A stretch of DNA of 64,000 nucleotides from Sphingomonas sp. Leaf21 (lineage in GTDB: Bacteria; Pseudomonadota; Alphaproteobacteria; Sphingomonadales; Sphingomonadaceae): contig NZ_CAKASM010000011.1 of assembly GCF_916858675.1 (NCBI RefSeq), positions 1 through 64,000 on the forward strand, read 5' to 3'. A program made the translations under genes and the position numbers. Shown one piece after another: positions 15,885 to 25,590 of the stretch (position 1 is the stretch's first letter; each line of letters begins with the position of its first letter). A model generated the notes under the pieces. The model had not been told where the DNA came from. It saw only the letters and a list, made by a program, of their open reading frames with translations, and ran no database searches.

Positions 15885-17216
15885 TCAAAGCGCCGCCACC
15901 GCCCCCGGCTTGAGCAGATCGAGGATCGCCGCCGTCGTCGCCACCGCACCGGTCACGATCGAGGGCTCGGGCGCGATCTTGAACTGTGGGGAATGGTGCG
16001 AGGCGACCGCAGGCCCGCCCGCCTTCGCCGCCGCCAGCACCTCGGCCGGGGTGCCGCCGACCGACAGATAATAGCCGCGCACGCCGCTGTCGGGCTGGAC
16101 CAGATAGGCGAAGTCCTCCGCCCCCATGCCCTTTTGCTCGAAGGGGGTGACGCGGTCCTGTCCGAAGGTCGTGACCATCACCGCGTTCAGCCGCCGGGCG
16201 AGCGCGCTATCGTTGATCGTCGTGGGCGTCCCCTCGGTCACCGTCACGACCGGCATCCTGTCCTCGGACATCCCGTTCAATACGCCGATACCGCGTGCCA
16301 CACGGCCGATACCCGCGATCAGCCGCGCGCGCTCCACCTCGTCATTCGCCCGCACCGTGACTTGGAGTTTCGCCTCATCCGAGATGATGTTGTGCTTCAG
16401 GCCCGCATGGAACGACCCGACGGTGATGACGCCGGGCTTGAGCGGCTGTTGCTCGCGGCTGATCAGGCCTTGCAGCGCGATGACGAGTTGCGACGCCATG
16501 TAGACCGGGTCCTTGCCCATATGCGGGCTCGCGCCATGCGCGCCGATGCCGGGGACCGTGATGTCGACCGAATCGGACGAGCTATACTGGATGCCTTCCG
16601 ATGCCGAGACTGTGCCCGCCGCCCGCTCGGCATCGACATGGAAGGCGAGCGCATAGTCGGGCTTGGGGAAGCGCGTATAGAGGCCGTCCGCCAGCATCGC
16701 CTTGGCACCGCCGACCCGCTCCTCGGCGGGCTGGACGATGAAGACGACCGTCCCGCGCCAGCGCCCCTTGAGCGCCGCCAGCCGCCGCGCGGTCGCGACC
16801 ATCGCGGTGATGTGCGTGTCATGGCCGCAGGCGTGCATGACCGGCGCCTCGACCCCGTCGACACCGATCTGCCGCACCGTCGAGGCATTGGCGAGCCCCG
16901 ACTTTTCGGCGACCGGCAGCCCGTCCATGTCGGCGCGCAGCAGCACGACCGGGCCCGCACCGTTCTTCAGCACGCCGACGACGCCGGTGCCGCCGACCTT
17001 CTCGGTCACCACCATGCCCGGCACCGCGCGCAGCTCCGCCGCCATGCGGGCGCCCGTCTTGACCTCGCGGAAGGAAAGTTCGGGATTGCGGTGGAACCAG
17101 TCCCACAGCTTGCCCAGGTCGCGGTCGTAATCGGCCTTCACCGCGGCGGCGTAATCGGGCTCGGCGAAAGCGGGTGCGGCGGTCAGCAACAGAGCGGCGG
17201 CGATGGCGTGACGCAT
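15885..17216 (-). CDS. secreted M20-family amidohydrolase
   Basis: A 443-aa exported metal-dependent amidohydrolase of the hippurate hydrolase/IAA-amino-acid hydrolase group. Residues 1-18 form a signal peptide (ends APAFAE). [10 protein letters not shown] carries the metal-binding Cys and His, [10 protein letters not shown] the catalytic and metal glutamates, and [10 protein letters not shown] the dimerisation-domain His. The C-terminal [10 protein letters not shown] motif completes the site. Likely releases amino acids from N-acyl conjugates in the periplasm. It is divergent from uvrB, with 83 bp between start codons. Confidence 0.92.
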   Translation of the reverse strand: MRHAIAAALLLTAAPAFAEPDYAAAVKADYDRDLGKLWDWFHRNPELSFREVKTGARMAAELRAVPGMVVTEKVGGTGVVGVLKNGAGPVVLLRADMDGLPVAEKSGLANASTVRQIGVDGVEAPVMHACGHDTHITAMVATARRLAALKGRWRGTVVFIVQPAEERVGGAKAMLADGLYTRFPKPDYALAFHVDAERAAGTVSASEGIQYSSSDSVDITVPGIGAHGASPHMGKDPVYMASQLVIALQGLISREQQPLKPGVITVGSFHAGLKHNIISDEAKLQVTVRANDEVERARLIAGIGRVARGIGVLNGMSEDRMPVVTVTEGTPTTINDSALARRLNAVMVTTFGQDRVTPFEQKGMGAEDFAYLVQPDSGVRGYYLSVGGTPAEVLAAAKAGGPAVASHHSPQFKIAPEPSIVTGAVATTAAILDLLKPGAVAAL

Positions 17217-17299
17217 ATTATCCCCTTTTTGTGCTTTTGCCCCATGCTATCCCAGAAGGACGGGTGACGAAACGGGAACAGATACCCATATTGCGGCGC

Positions 17300-19492
17300 A
17301 TGGCGATCCAGATCCGCACCACCCTCGACGAACCCGAAACCGGGGTCAGCTTCATCCCCCACCGCCCGTCGCGCCCGGAAAAGGCCGAGGGGGGCAAGCG
17401 GTTCGAACTGGTCACCGAATATACGCCCAGCGGCGACCAGCCCGCCGCGATCAGGGAACTGACGGCGGCGGCGCGCGCGGGGGACAAGGATCAGGTGCTG
17501 CTGGGCGTCACCGGATCGGGCAAGACCTTCACCATGGCCAAGGTCATCGAGGAATTGCAGCGCCCCGCCCTGATCCTCGCCCCCAACAAAATCCTGGCGG
17601 CGCAGTTGTACGGGGAGTTCAAGAACTTCTTCCCCAACAACGCGGTCGAATATTTCGTCAGCTATTACGACTATTACCAGCCCGAAGCCTATGTCCCCCG
17701 GTCCGACACCTATATCGAGAAGGAAAGCTCGATCAACGAGTCGATCGACCGGATGCGCCACTCGGCCACCCGCGCTCTGCTGGAGCGCGACGACGTCATC
17801 ATCGTGGCCTCGGTGTCGTGCCTGTACGGTATCGGCTCGGTCGAAACCTATTCGGCGATGATCTTCGACCTGAAGAAGGGCCAGAGCGTCGACCAGCGCG
17901 AGATCATCCGCAAGCTCGTCGCGCTCCAATATAAGCGCAACGACGCCGCCTTCATGCGCGGCAATTTCCGGGTGAAGGGCGACAATCTGGAGATCTTCCC
18001 GTCGCACTACGAGGATTCGGCCTGGCGCGTATCCTTCTTCGGCGACGAGATCGAGGAGATCGTCGAGTTCGACCCGCTGACCGGCAAGAAGGTCGCGCAT
18101 CTCAACTCGGTACGCATCTATGCGAACAGCCACTATGTGACGCCCGGCCCGACGATGAAGCAGGCGGTCGAGGCGATCAAGTTCGAGCTGACGGAGCGTC
18201 TCAAGGAACTGGAGATCGAGGGCAAGCTGCTGGAACGCCAGCGGCTGGAGCAGCGGACCAACTTCGACCTGGAGATGATCGCCGCTACCGGATCGTGCAA
18301 CGGCATCGAGAATTACAGCCGCTTCCTGACCGGCCGCCTGCCGGGCGAACCGCCGCCCACGCTGTTCGAATATCTGCCCGAGAACGCCGTGCTGTTCGTC
18401 GACGAGAGCCATGTCACCATCGGCCAGATCAACGGCATGTCGCGCGGCGACCACCGTCGCAAGATCACGCTGGCCGAATATGGCTTCCGCCTACCCTCCG
18501 CGATCGACAACCGGCCTTTGCGCTTCAACGAATGGGACGCGATGCGCCCGCAGACGGTCAGCGTCTCGGCCACGCCCGGCAGCTGGGAGATGAACCAGAC
18601 CGGCGGCGTCTTCGTCGAACAGGTCATCCGTCCCACCGGGCTGATCGATCCGCCGGTCGAGATCAAGCCCGTCGAGGAACAGGTGCAGGACCTGATCATC
18701 GAGGCGAGGAAGACCACCGAACTCGGCTATCGCACCCTCGTCACCACGCTGACCAAGCGGATGGCGGAGGATCTGACCGAATATATGCACGAGGCGGGGA
18801 TCAAGGTCCGCTACATGCACTCCGACGTGGAGACGCTGGAGCGTATCGAGCTGATCCGCGACCTGCGGCTGGGCGTCTATGACGTGCTGATCGGCATCAA
18901 CCTGTTGCGCGAGGGGTTGGACATTCCCGAATGCGGGCTGGTCGCGATCCTCGACGCGGACAAGGAGGGTTTCCTGCGCTCCGAAACCTCGCTGATCCAG
19001 ACGATCGGGCGCGCCGCGCGCAACGTCGATGGGCGGGTGATCCTCTATGCCGACCGGATCACCGGTTCGATGGAACGCGCCATGTCCGAGACGTCACGGC
19101 GTCGCGAGAAGCAGATGGCCTACAACACCGAGCATGGCATCACGCCGCAGACGATCCGCCGCCAGATCGGCGACATCATCGCGCACGTCGCCAGCGGCGA
19201 TCAGGTGACGGTGCCGATCGACGAGGACCGTCCGCACATGGTCGGCCATAACCTGCGCGCCTATATCGAGGAGCTGGAGAAGAAGATGCGCAAGGCGGCG
19301 TCCGACCTCGAATTCGAGGAAGCGGGCCGGTTGCGCGACGAGATCCGGCAGCTCGAGAATGAGGAACTGGGCCTGCCGGTGCACGAGCAGAAGGCACCGA
19401 TCATGGGCCGCTCCAATGAGGGCAAGCCGGGGACACGCAAGACGCGGTTCGGGAAGAGCAAGAAGTTCGCGAGTGGGCGGAAGGCGAACTGA
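17300..19492 (+). CDS. uvrB: excinuclease ABC subunit B
   Basis: Damage-recognition helicase-like subunit of nucleotide excision repair, working with UvrA and UvrC. The 730-aa protein has Walker A GVTGSGKT at 69-76, the beta-hairpin region [18 protein letters not shown], the DESHVTIGQ motif, helicase motifs V and VI ([22 protein letters not shown]) and a C-terminal UVR domain ([17 protein letters not shown]) that binds UvrC. The start at 17300 (MAIQIRTTL) is chosen over an open extension to 17174, which overlaps the divergent gene. The C-terminal tail is Lys/Arg-rich. Confidence 0.98.
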   Translation: MAIQIRTTLDEPETGVSFIPHRPSRPEKAEGGKRFELVTEYTPSGDQPAAIRELTAAARAGDKDQVLLGVTGSGKTFTMAKVIEELQRPALILAPNKILAAQLYGEFKNFFPNNAVEYFVSYYDYYQPEAYVPRSDTYIEKESSINESIDRMRHSATRALLERDDVIIVASVSCLYGIGSVETYSAMIFDLKKGQSVDQREIIRKLVALQYKRNDAAFMRGNFRVKGDNLEIFPSHYEDSAWRVSFFGDEIEEIVEFDPLTGKKVAHLNSVRIYANSHYVTPGPTMKQAVEAIKFELTERLKELEIEGKLLERQRLEQRTNFDLEMIAATGSCNGIENYSRFLTGRLPGEPPPTLFEYLPENAVLFVDESHVTIGQINGMSRGDHRRKITLAEYGFRLPSAIDNRPLRFNEWDAMRPQTVSVSATPGSWEMNQTGGVFVEQVIRPTGLIDPPVEIKPVEEQVQDLIIEARKTTELGYRTLVTTLTKRMAEDLTEYMHEAGIKVRYMHSDVETLERIELIRDLRLGVYDVLIGINLLREGLDIPECGLVAILDADKEGFLRSETSLIQTIGRAARNVDGRVILYADRITGSMERAMSETSRRREKQMAYNTEHGITPQTIRRQIGDIIAHVASGDQVTVPIDEDRPHMVGHNLRAYIEELEKKMRKAASDLEFEEAGRLRDEIRQLENEELGLPVHEQKAPIMGRSNEGKPGTRKTRFGKSKKFASGRKAN

Positions 19493-19520
19493 TCCATGGG
19501 GGGGCGCACTGCTTGGCGGA

Positions 19521-19630
19521 GCCCTCCCCCATCCCCTCCCGCTTGCGGGAGGGGTGCGTTACCTGGCTGGCGTTAAAGCGCTACGTCCGAGGATTTCCCG
19601 ACGCCTCCACCGGCACGCCCCTCTCCGCGA
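19521..19630. repeat. one-ended copy of the 22-bp-TIR palindromic element
   Basis: Begins with the same 22 bp (GCCCTCCCCCATCCCCTCCC plus GC) that forms the perfect terminal repeats at 27165-27294, then GTGCGTTAC and an interior homologous to that copy in opposite orientation. The far end (GGCACGCCCCTCTCCGCG) has decayed. Confidence 0.7.
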
Positions 19631-19639
19631 ATACCGCCC

Positions 19640-20011
19640 TCACCCCAAATCCAGATTCTCCGTCGCCACGCCATAATATCCCGCGACCCGGTCGGCATAA
19701 GCCTGATCGAACACCGGCGCATTATTGGCCCAGCTCGGTCCGCCCTCGAGCAGGCGGCGATCGACGGTGATGACATATTGGTCGCCCACCGGGTCGAACT
19801 GCAACAGGCTGAACGGCACCGGGTAGAAGCTCTTGCCCATGCCCAGGAAGCCGCCGAGCGCCAGCACCGCATGGGTCGCGCGGCCCGAGCGCTTGTGGAC
19901 CATGAAAGACGAGACGCTGCCGATCGCGTCGCCGTCGCGACTTTCCAGCTTCAGCGTTCCCGCGACATTGGACTGGACCAGGATCAGGGTCGACGTGTCG
20001 TGATCGGCCAT
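19640..20011 (-). CDS. PRC-barrel domain protein
   Basis: A 123-aa cytoplasmic protein made of one PRC barrel: residues 18-60 (GTLKLESRDGDAIGSVSSFM onward) give the small beta barrel found in RimM and in photosynthetic reaction-centre H subunit, and the remainder is a helical tail. Role unknown; single-domain versions are common in alphaproteobacteria and often stress-related. GGAGG six bases upstream of the ATG fixes the start at 20011, against a long open extension to 20173 that runs into the neighbour. Confidence 0.8.
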   Translation of the reverse strand: MADHDTSTLILVQSNVAGTLKLESRDGDAIGSVSSFMVHKRSGRATHAVLALGGFLGMGKSFYPVPFSLLQFDPVGDQYVITVDRRLLEGGPSWANNAPVFDQAYADRVAGYYGVATENLDLG

Positions 20012-20141
20012 TCTTAACCTCCGTTTATCGCTCCCCAGAACCCGCCAGAGCGAGGCGCGGTTCCGATGCCCGCCGCATCGGCACGTCCCATCGCAGCGCA
20101 GGGTTGAGCCCGGCCGCCCCCTACCCCATAGGCTGGTTGCG

Positions 20142-20678
20142 ATGCGTCGCCAGTTCCCTGCTTCCCTCGCCACGACGATCGTCGCGGCCGCCGCCCTGTC
20201 GGGCTGTATCCCTGCCGCCCCGCACCCCGAGGCGCCGGCGCCGGTTCGGCCGAGCCCGCGCCCCGCGCCGCCGCCGCCCGCGCCGCGCCCGGTGCTGGGG
20301 TCGGACTGGCGCGACTGGCCGCTGACGCCGGGCGACTGGCGGTATCAGCGGACGGCGCAGGGATCGACCGCGATGTTCGGCACCGGCGGCGTCACCCGCC
20401 TCACCCTGATATGCGATCCGCGCACCCGGCAGATACGGCTCGGCCGCCCCGCCTCGGTCGCTGGCAGCGTCACCATCCGCACCTCCAGCACGACGAAGAT
20501 CGTCACCGCCCAGGCGGTCGCGGCCGGGGCGGAAATCGCGCTCGGCGCCAACGACCCACTGCTCGACGCGATGGCGTTCAGCCGGGGTCGGTTCACGATC
20601 GAACAACAGGGGCAGGTGCCGCTCGTCATTCCCGCCTATGCCGAAATCGGCCGGGTGATCGAGGACTGTCGGGGCTGA
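20142..20678 (+). CDS. lipoprotein of unknown function
   Basis: A 178-aa exported lipoprotein. The signal peptide ends in the lipobox LSGC (Cys22), followed by a Pro/Ala-rich linker (about residues 23-52) that would span from the membrane. The mature domain (about 55-178) is beta-rich with TPGDWRYQ, LICDPRTRQI and an IEDCRG end; two cysteines at LICD and EDCRG may form a disulfide. I do not recognise the domain. A 10-bp inverted repeat overlaps its stop codon. Confidence 0.75.
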   Translation: MRRQFPASLATTIVAAAALSGCIPAAPHPEAPAPVRPSPRPAPPPPAPRPVLGSDWRDWPLTPGDWRYQRTAQGSTAMFGTGGVTRLTLICDPRTRQIRLGRPASVAGSVTIRTSSTTKIVTAQAVAAGAEIALGANDPLLDAMAFSRGRFTIEQQGQVPLVIPAYAEIGRVIEDCRG

Positions 20679-20728
20679 ATGCGACGAACTTTGGCGGCCA
20701 AGGATGGTCGGCCAAACATCGTCGCATT
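20678..20728 (+). repeat. hairpin after the lipoprotein gene
   Basis: AATGCGACGA (20678-20687) pairs perfectly with TCGTCGCATT (20719-20728), with an inner TTTGGC...GGCCAAA stem. No T run follows, so it may be a processing or rho-independent-like 3' structure rather than a classic terminator. Confidence 0.5.
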
Positions 20729-20806
20729 ACAAGTCTTGTTTATCGCCCCGCGACTGCGCACATTGACGGTGCGTTCTTCAAAGGGCGCATAGGCTATCCA
20801 CTAGCG

Positions 20807-20820
20807 AAAGGAGGTGATCC
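20807..20820 (+). promoter_or_regulatory. extended Shine-Dalgarno, fully complementary to the 16S 3' end
   Basis: AAAGGAGGTGATCC is the exact complement of the bacterial 16S rRNA tail (GGATCACCTCCTTT). It is followed after one base by ATG, so the GGAGG core is about 7 bp from the start. Fourteen paired bases is far beyond what is needed for initiation. Confidence 0.7.
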
Positions 20821-20821
20821 G

Positions 20822-20878
20822 ATGTCTCATGGTTCAGCAATGGGGTCGGTTCAGTTCGTTCGGGGGACCGGCTTCTGA
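20822..20878 (+). CDS. 18-residue peptide ORF on an orphan structured transcript
   Basis: ATG 20822 to TGA 20878 encodes MSHGSAMGSVQFVRGTGF. The frame is short, but the exceptional Shine-Dalgarno argues that it is translated. The stop codon lies at the base of the first of three hairpins, and a terminator ends the unit at 21040. No gene follows on this strand. The last 11 residues loosely echo the start of cold-shock proteins (G-T-V-K-F-F...G-F-G-F), which may be chance. Confidence 0.5.
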   Translation: MSHGSAMGSVQFVRGTGF

Positions 20879-21040
20879 CATCGATGGGCGCGACGCGGGG
20901 GGTATCCTCCCCCAATCAACGGTCGCGTCTGATGTCATGAGGCCCGCATGGTCTCCCGGGCTGGAGCTCTCCGGCCGCTGACCATGTTTAGGGGTTGCCG
21001 GGGCCGTCGCGATGACGTCCCGGCAGCCTCTTTTCATTTT
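20877..21040 (+). ncRNA. structured RNA region with three hairpins
   Basis: Hairpin 1 pairs GACATC...GGGCGCGAC (20877-20894) with GTCGCGTCTGATGTC (20922-20936) and contains an inner GGGGG/CCCCC stem. Hairpin 2 pairs CATGGTC (20947-20953) with GACCATG (20980-20986). Hairpin 3 is a terminator. I cannot match the set to a known RNA family. A possible -35 TTGACG is at 20763, without a clear -10. Confidence 0.45.
20993..21040 (+). terminator. terminator of the orphan transcript
   Basis: A 10-bp stem (20993-21002 with 21019-21028, core GCCGGG/CCCGGC, one wobble) extended inside by CGTC/GACG, followed by TCTTTTCATTTT. It points to the plus strand. Confidence 0.75.
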
Positions 21041-21049
21041 CGGGAATGT

Positions 21050-22345
21050 TCAGGGTTTTGCCCGGAGCCCATTCGGCGATGGCGTAGGGTCCTGCATCAC
21101 GAGCCGCAGCGGCTTGTCCCCCGGCACCAGCAGTGCGGGCACATCCTCGCCCGCGCGCAGCAGCACCTGATCGACGGGAATCGCATCGTCGCTCTCGCCC
21201 GCGATGAACGCCTGCACCAGCCGCTCGCCCTTTTGCGGCACGAAGCCCGCCGGGATCGCCATGGGCTTGCGCCCCATCGCCGCCAGCCAGTCGGGACGCC
21301 CCTTCACCATGCGGGTGGCGGGATGATAGACCTGAAGATCGACGGCATCGGCATATTGGCCGACCGTGACCGGGCGATCGCCCTTCAACAGCACGGTGGA
21401 GCGCTGTAGTCCCTTCGCCGCCAGCGCCCGGCGTGCCAGCCCGGTGTCGCGACCCGCGCCGGGCCCCAATGTGACCTGATCGATGGTCAACGGATCGATC
21501 CCGGTCTTCGCCTTGAGCCGCGCCGCCATCCAACTGATCGGGGCATCGCCGTCTGAGCCCTTGATCGGTCGTTCCGCGACATGGCTGAACCCGACATAGA
21601 TAAAGACTTTCGCATCAGGGGAGGCGGCCAGCGCCCGGGCCAGATGATTGGCCTGCGCTTCTTCCCGCCGGGCGATGCTTTCCGCCCGGCCGGCCGGCTC
21701 GCCCCGCTCCTCCTCCGCTTGCTCGTAGCTCAGCGGACGATAGCCCAGCGCCAGCGACTGCCGGACGAAATCGCCGAAGACGGGATCGTGGGTGTAATAG
21801 CCCGTTCCTTGCGTCGGATAACCCTGCTTGGCCAGCTTCGACATGGCGACGCCCTTGTCGCCGCCCATGAACGTTTCCGCCGCCAAGACCGAATAGCCCA
21901 GCGGTCGAAGCGCCCGCGCCACCTCCAGCGCAAAAGCACGATCGCGCGGCAGTCCATGGTTCTCGTTGAGGATGACCACACGGGTCTGGGCCGCCCGTGC
22001 GACGATCTCGGGAATCGCATCCCGCAAGCTCGCTGCGGCAACGCGATCCTCCATGGCCCTGGCTTCGGCGGTCTGGGCGGGGACAGGTTCAGGCTCGACC
22101 GGCTCGGCGGTCATCAGCGTACGAAGTTCCGCCCATTGATCGTAAAGGAAGCCGGGCTTGGGCTTGCCCGCCGCGTCGAAGGCCAGCGGGCGCAGCGCTT
22201 CGGTCGCATCCAGATAACGGCCGCTATCAAGCCGATCTCCCGCTGCACTGGCGGCGGCGAAATCGGCCTGGGTCGGCCCGTCCTGCGCCATCACGGCGGC
22301 GGGGAGCATCGTCAACACCACCACCGCCGCCGCGCGCAAGATCAC
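21050..22345 (-). CDS. secreted ChaN/EreA-like hypothetical protein
   Basis: A 431-aa exported protein with a signal peptide at residues 1-20 (ends AAVMAQ). The core has VVILNENHGLPRDRAFALEV followed by a strand with LAAETF, and later VFIYVGFSHVAE, the pattern of the ChaN/TIKI/erythromycin-esterase fold in which paired His and Glu residues line a pocket. Substrate unknown. Its ATG overlaps the stop of the preceding membrane protein (ATGA), making it the third gene of the telA operon, though the link to tellurite resistance is only positional. Confidence 0.7.
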   Translation of the reverse strand: MILRAAAVVVLTMLPAAVMAQDGPTQADFAAASAAGDRLDSGRYLDATEALRPLAFDAAGKPKPGFLYDQWAELRTLMTAEPVEPEPVPAQTAEARAMEDRVAAASLRDAIPEIVARAAQTRVVILNENHGLPRDRAFALEVARALRPLGYSVLAAETFMGGDKGVAMSKLAKQGYPTQGTGYYTHDPVFGDFVRQSLALGYRPLSYEQAEEERGEPAGRAESIARREEAQANHLARALAASPDAKVFIYVGFSHVAERPIKGSDGDAPISWMAARLKAKTGIDPLTIDQVTLGPGAGRDTGLARRALAAKGLQRSTVLLKGDRPVTVGQYADAVDLQVYHPATRMVKGRPDWLAAMGRKPMAIPAGFVPQKGERLVQAFIAGESDDAIPVDQVLLRAGEDVPALLVPGDKPLRLVMQDPTPSPNGLRAKP

Positions 22346-23076
22346 TCCGCCTTCTCCTCCCGGTACTTCATCTCCAGGAACCGCCCGCGCGTCGACAGGC
22401 TGTCGAGATCGGCCTGGGCGAGACGCTGGGTCATGTCGCCAATTTCCTGTTCGATCAGCTTGAGGCCATCGAGCAACTGCGCATCGGGCGTCCGGCCATT
22501 GCGCTCGACCCGGCGCAGGGGTTCCGGCACGCGTTCGTAATCGCGCAGGAAAGCGGGGAGTTGCTCGCCGATCAGGCGGCGGACCTCCATCGCCTCGGCA
22601 GTGTCGTTGTCGACCCCCGCGAGCTGCGGCGAGAGCGTGTCGAGCCGCCGTCCGATCCGGTCGACCAGCTGCACGGCGGGCGCCGGCAGGAGCGGCCGCT
22701 GCGCCTCCAGCCAGCGTTCGGTCTGCGCGGGGAGCGCCTTGATATCGACCTGCGCCAGCTTGGCGGGCGTCGGCGCCCGCGCGGCGGGGGCGAGCGCGAT
22801 GGTCAGCGTCACCGCGAGCATCAGCATCATCGCCGCCAGCGCGCCGAATATCCCGATCCCGCCAGGCAGGATGAGCCCCGTCACCATCGCCGCGATCAGG
22901 ATCGCCGCGTTCGCGATAGCGATCAGGATCACCCGCTGCATCGCCGAGCGCGCGCGGCGGCGCACCCGCTTGACCGTCGCTTGCGCCTGCCCGCGATAAT
23001 CCTGCGAGATGCGCGCCATCACCTCGCGCGCACGCTCGATCTGGGCATCGACCTCGTTCGAGCGGGGCGTGGTCAC
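22342..23076 (-). CDS. XpaC-like membrane protein, telA partner
   Basis: A 244-aa protein with a basic N terminus (VKRVRRRARS near residues 36-45), two adjacent membrane helices at about 49-71 and 74-97, and a long charged helical C-terminal domain predicted to be cytoplasmic. Two TM helices plus a coiled C terminus directly after TelA is the layout of XpaC (5-bromo-4-chloroindolyl phosphate hydrolysis protein), which often neighbours TelA. The assignment is by context and topology, not by a strong motif. It starts 4 bp after the telA stop. Confidence 0.65.
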   Translation of the reverse strand: MTTPRSNEVDAQIERAREVMARISQDYRGQAQATVKRVRRRARSAMQRVILIAIANAAILIAAMVTGLILPGGIGIFGALAAMMLMLAVTLTIALAPAARAPTPAKLAQVDIKALPAQTERWLEAQRPLLPAPAVQLVDRIGRRLDTLSPQLAGVDNDTAEAMEVRRLIGEQLPAFLRDYERVPEPLRRVERNGRTPDAQLLDGLKLIEQEIGDMTQRLAQADLDSLSTRGRFLEMKYREEKAE

Positions 23077-23080
23077 GGTC

Positions 23081-24289
23081 TTACAATGCCTCCAGCTTGA
23101 AGGACGACGCCGACGCGGTCAGCTGCGGGTTCTGCGCACCCTCGGCGCGCGCGATATAGCCCTTCGACTTCTCGACTTCCTGACCCAGCGTGTTGACCGT
23201 GGTCTTCATCGAATCGAGCGCCTTCAGCTTGAAGCTGTCGATCGCGTCCATCGTGTCGTAGATATTCTGGAAGGCGCGCTGCAGCGTCTCCAGCGGAATG
23301 GTCGAGGCCGCCGCCTGCTCATGGATCTGCGCGGTCTGGCTGCGCAGCAGCTTGCCGGTCGAATCGATGATGTTGGCGGTGGTGGTGTTGAGCGCGGTGA
23401 TCTGGTCGAGCACCAGCTTCTGATTGGCCAGCGCCTGCGCCACGGTGACGGCGGTACGCAGCGCCGAAACCGTGGTGGTCGAGGCGCGGTCGACGCCCTT
23501 CACCAGCTCGACATTGTTCTTCTTGACCAGATCGAGCGCCAGATAGCCCTGCACCGTGACCGCCATCTGGGTCAGCAGATCCTGGGTCCGCTGGCGCGTG
23601 TAGAACAAAGCCGTCTCGCGGATCGCCTTGGCCTTGGCGGGATCGGTATGATCCAGCTCGTTTGCCGTATCCTCCAGCTTGGCGTCCATCGCCTTGGACA
23701 GGTGGATCATCTGCTCCAGCCGCCCCATGGCGGACCAGAGGTTGGCGCGTTCGGTGTCGATCGCGGCATTGTCCATCAGCAGTTCGTCACGGCCCGAGGA
23801 CAGGCTCTTCAGGATCGCGGCGATATGCGTCTGCGACGAACGATAGCCGTCGAAATAGTCGCGCATCTTGTTGCCGAAGGGCAGGATGCCGAGCAGCTTG
23901 CGCGGCGCGGAGAGATTGCCCTGGCGACCGGGATCGAGGCTTTCGACGACGCGGCGCAGCTCGGTCAGGTCCTTTCCGACCCCCGTCTCGCCATTCATCG
24001 CCTTGACCGGACGATCGAGGAAGCGATTGGACTGGCCCGCCGCCTCACGAATTTCCTTCTGGCCCATCGCGGTGATCGCGTCGACGCGACGGCCGAATTC
24101 GGGGCTGTTGACGTCCTGCGCGATCAGTTCGGCGACGAAGCCGTCGACCTTCTGTTCGAGCTGCGTCCGGGTCTTGTCGTCGACGGGGACCAGCCCGGCG
24201 GCCTGGGCGGGCGCGACCGTCGGCACGGGATCGGGCGGCGTCAGCGTCAGCCCCTTTTCCTGGGTCACGGTATCGGCGGTCGTGGCCAT
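23081..24289 (-). CDS. telA: toxic anion resistance protein TelA
   Basis: A 402-aa soluble, almost wholly helical protein of the TelA family (PF05816), linked to tellurite and other stress resistance in diverse bacteria; the mechanism is unsettled. Family blocks visible include LGILPFGNKMRDYFDGYRSS (near 150-170), the Gln-rich helix with TRQRTQDLLTQMAVTVQGYL, and the late NTTTANIIDSTGKLL. GGAG eight bases upstream supports the start. First gene of a three-gene minus-strand operon. No TerC/D-type genes are in the window. Confidence 0.9.
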   Translation of the reverse strand: MATTADTVTQEKGLTLTPPDPVPTVAPAQAAGLVPVDDKTRTQLEQKVDGFVAELIAQDVNSPEFGRRVDAITAMGQKEIREAAGQSNRFLDRPVKAMNGETGVGKDLTELRRVVESLDPGRQGNLSAPRKLLGILPFGNKMRDYFDGYRSSQTHIAAILKSLSSGRDELLMDNAAIDTERANLWSAMGRLEQMIHLSKAMDAKLEDTANELDHTDPAKAKAIRETALFYTRQRTQDLLTQMAVTVQGYLALDLVKKNNVELVKGVDRASTTTVSALRTAVTVAQALANQKLVLDQITALNTTTANIIDSTGKLLRSQTAQIHEQAAASTIPLETLQRAFQNIYDTMDAIDSFKLKALDSMKTTVNTLGQEVEKSKGYIARAEGAQNPQLTASASSFKLEAL

Positions 24290-24395
24290 TCCATAGTCTC
24301 CAAATGCGCGTGTCTAGTGTGGAGGGGATGGCCGCGGGGTTCAAGTGTGTTATGCGGATAATACTATGGACGGGGTCGCATGGACCCTGCCCCCC

Positions 24396-25421
24396 TCACG
24401 CGTCGAACAGGCCGTCCTGCGATCCGACCGGCGGGTTCAGGCCCAGATGCTTCCACCCGCCCGCGTTCAGGATCCGCCCGCGCGCGGTGCGCGCCAGCAG
24501 GCCGAGCTGGATGAGGAAGGGCTCAATCACCTCCTCGATCGTGTCACGCGGCTCGGACAGACCCGCGGCCAGCGTCTCCACGCCCACCGGCCCGCCGCGA
24601 TAGACATCGGCGATCATCGTCAGATAGCGTCGGTCCATCGCGTCCAGCCCCAGCGCATCGACCTCCAGCCGGTTGAGCGCCTGGTCCGCCGCCGCCGCAT
24701 GGACGACCTCATGCCCCGCCACGCTCGCGAAGTCGCGCACGCGGCGCAACAGCCGCCCGGCGATACGCGGCGTGCCGCGCGAACGCCGCGCCACCTCGAT
24801 CGCGCCATCCTCGGCGATCGGCAGGTCGAGCAGGCGCGCCGCGCGGACGACCACGCGGGTCAGTTCCTCGACCGTGTAGAATTGCAGCCGTACGGGGATG
24901 CCGAATCGATCCCGCAAGGGGGTGGTGAGCAGCCCCTGCCGCGTCGTCGCGCCGACCAGCGTGAAGCGCGGCAGGTCGATCCGCACCGAACGCGCCGACG
25001 GTCCCTCGCCGATCATCAGGTCGAGGACGCGGTCTTCCATCGCGGGGTAGAGGACTTCCTCGACCGCCGGTTGCAGACGGTGGATCTCGTCGATGAACAG
25101 CACGTCGCCGTCCTCGAGATTGGTCAGCAGCGCGGCGAGGTCTCCCGACTTGGCGATCACCGGGCCGGAGGTCGCGCGGAAGCCAACGCCCATCTCGCGC
25201 GCGATGATCTGCGCCAGCGTGGTCTTGCCGAGGCCGGGCGGCCCGAAGAACAGCACATGGTCCAGCGCGTCGCCACGCCCACGTGCCGCCTGGATGAAGA
25301 CGCGCAGATTGTCGCGCGCCGCCTGCTGCCCGACGAATTCGTCGAGACTCTTGGGGCGAAGCGCGGCGTCGACATCCTCGGGACGGCGGCTGGCGGACAG
25401 GAGGCGATCTTGGTCGGTCAC
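24396..25421 (-). CDS. ruvB: Holliday junction DNA helicase RuvB
   Basis: AAA+ motor driving branch migration with RuvA. The 341-aa protein has LDEFVGQ at 26-32, Walker [10 protein letters not shown], Walker B FIDEIHRL, sensor 1 region [20 protein letters not shown] with the arginine finger, and a C-terminal winged helix ([18 protein letters not shown]). Here ruvB is separated from ruvA and ruvC by a plus-strand dehydrogenase gene, so it has its own promoter. Confidence 0.98.
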   Translation of the reverse strand: MTDQDRLLSASRRPEDVDAALRPKSLDEFVGQQAARDNLRVFIQAARGRGDALDHVLFFGPPGLGKTTLAQIIAREMGVGFRATSGPVIAKSGDLAALLTNLEDGDVLFIDEIHRLQPAVEEVLYPAMEDRVLDLMIGEGPSARSVRIDLPRFTLVGATTRQGLLTTPLRDRFGIPVRLQFYTVEELTRVVVRAARLLDLPIAEDGAIEVARRSRGTPRIAGRLLRRVRDFASVAGHEVVHAAAADQALNRLEVDALGLDAMDRRYLTMIADVYRGGPVGVETLAAGLSEPRDTIEEVIEPFLIQLGLLARTARGRILNAGGWKHLGLNPPVGSQDGLFDA

Positions 25422-25590
25422 GCGTCACGCCCTAGCGAGCGCGGGCGGGGCGTGTCGAGCAGCAGCATCCGGACGGGGTCGGCGAACATTTGACGAACAT
25501 AGCAGGGGACGGGCGACAAGGACAACCGCGTGCGCAGAAAGCTGATCCGGATCGCGGACTCATGACGATTTTCGCGCTAGACCCGGACAC

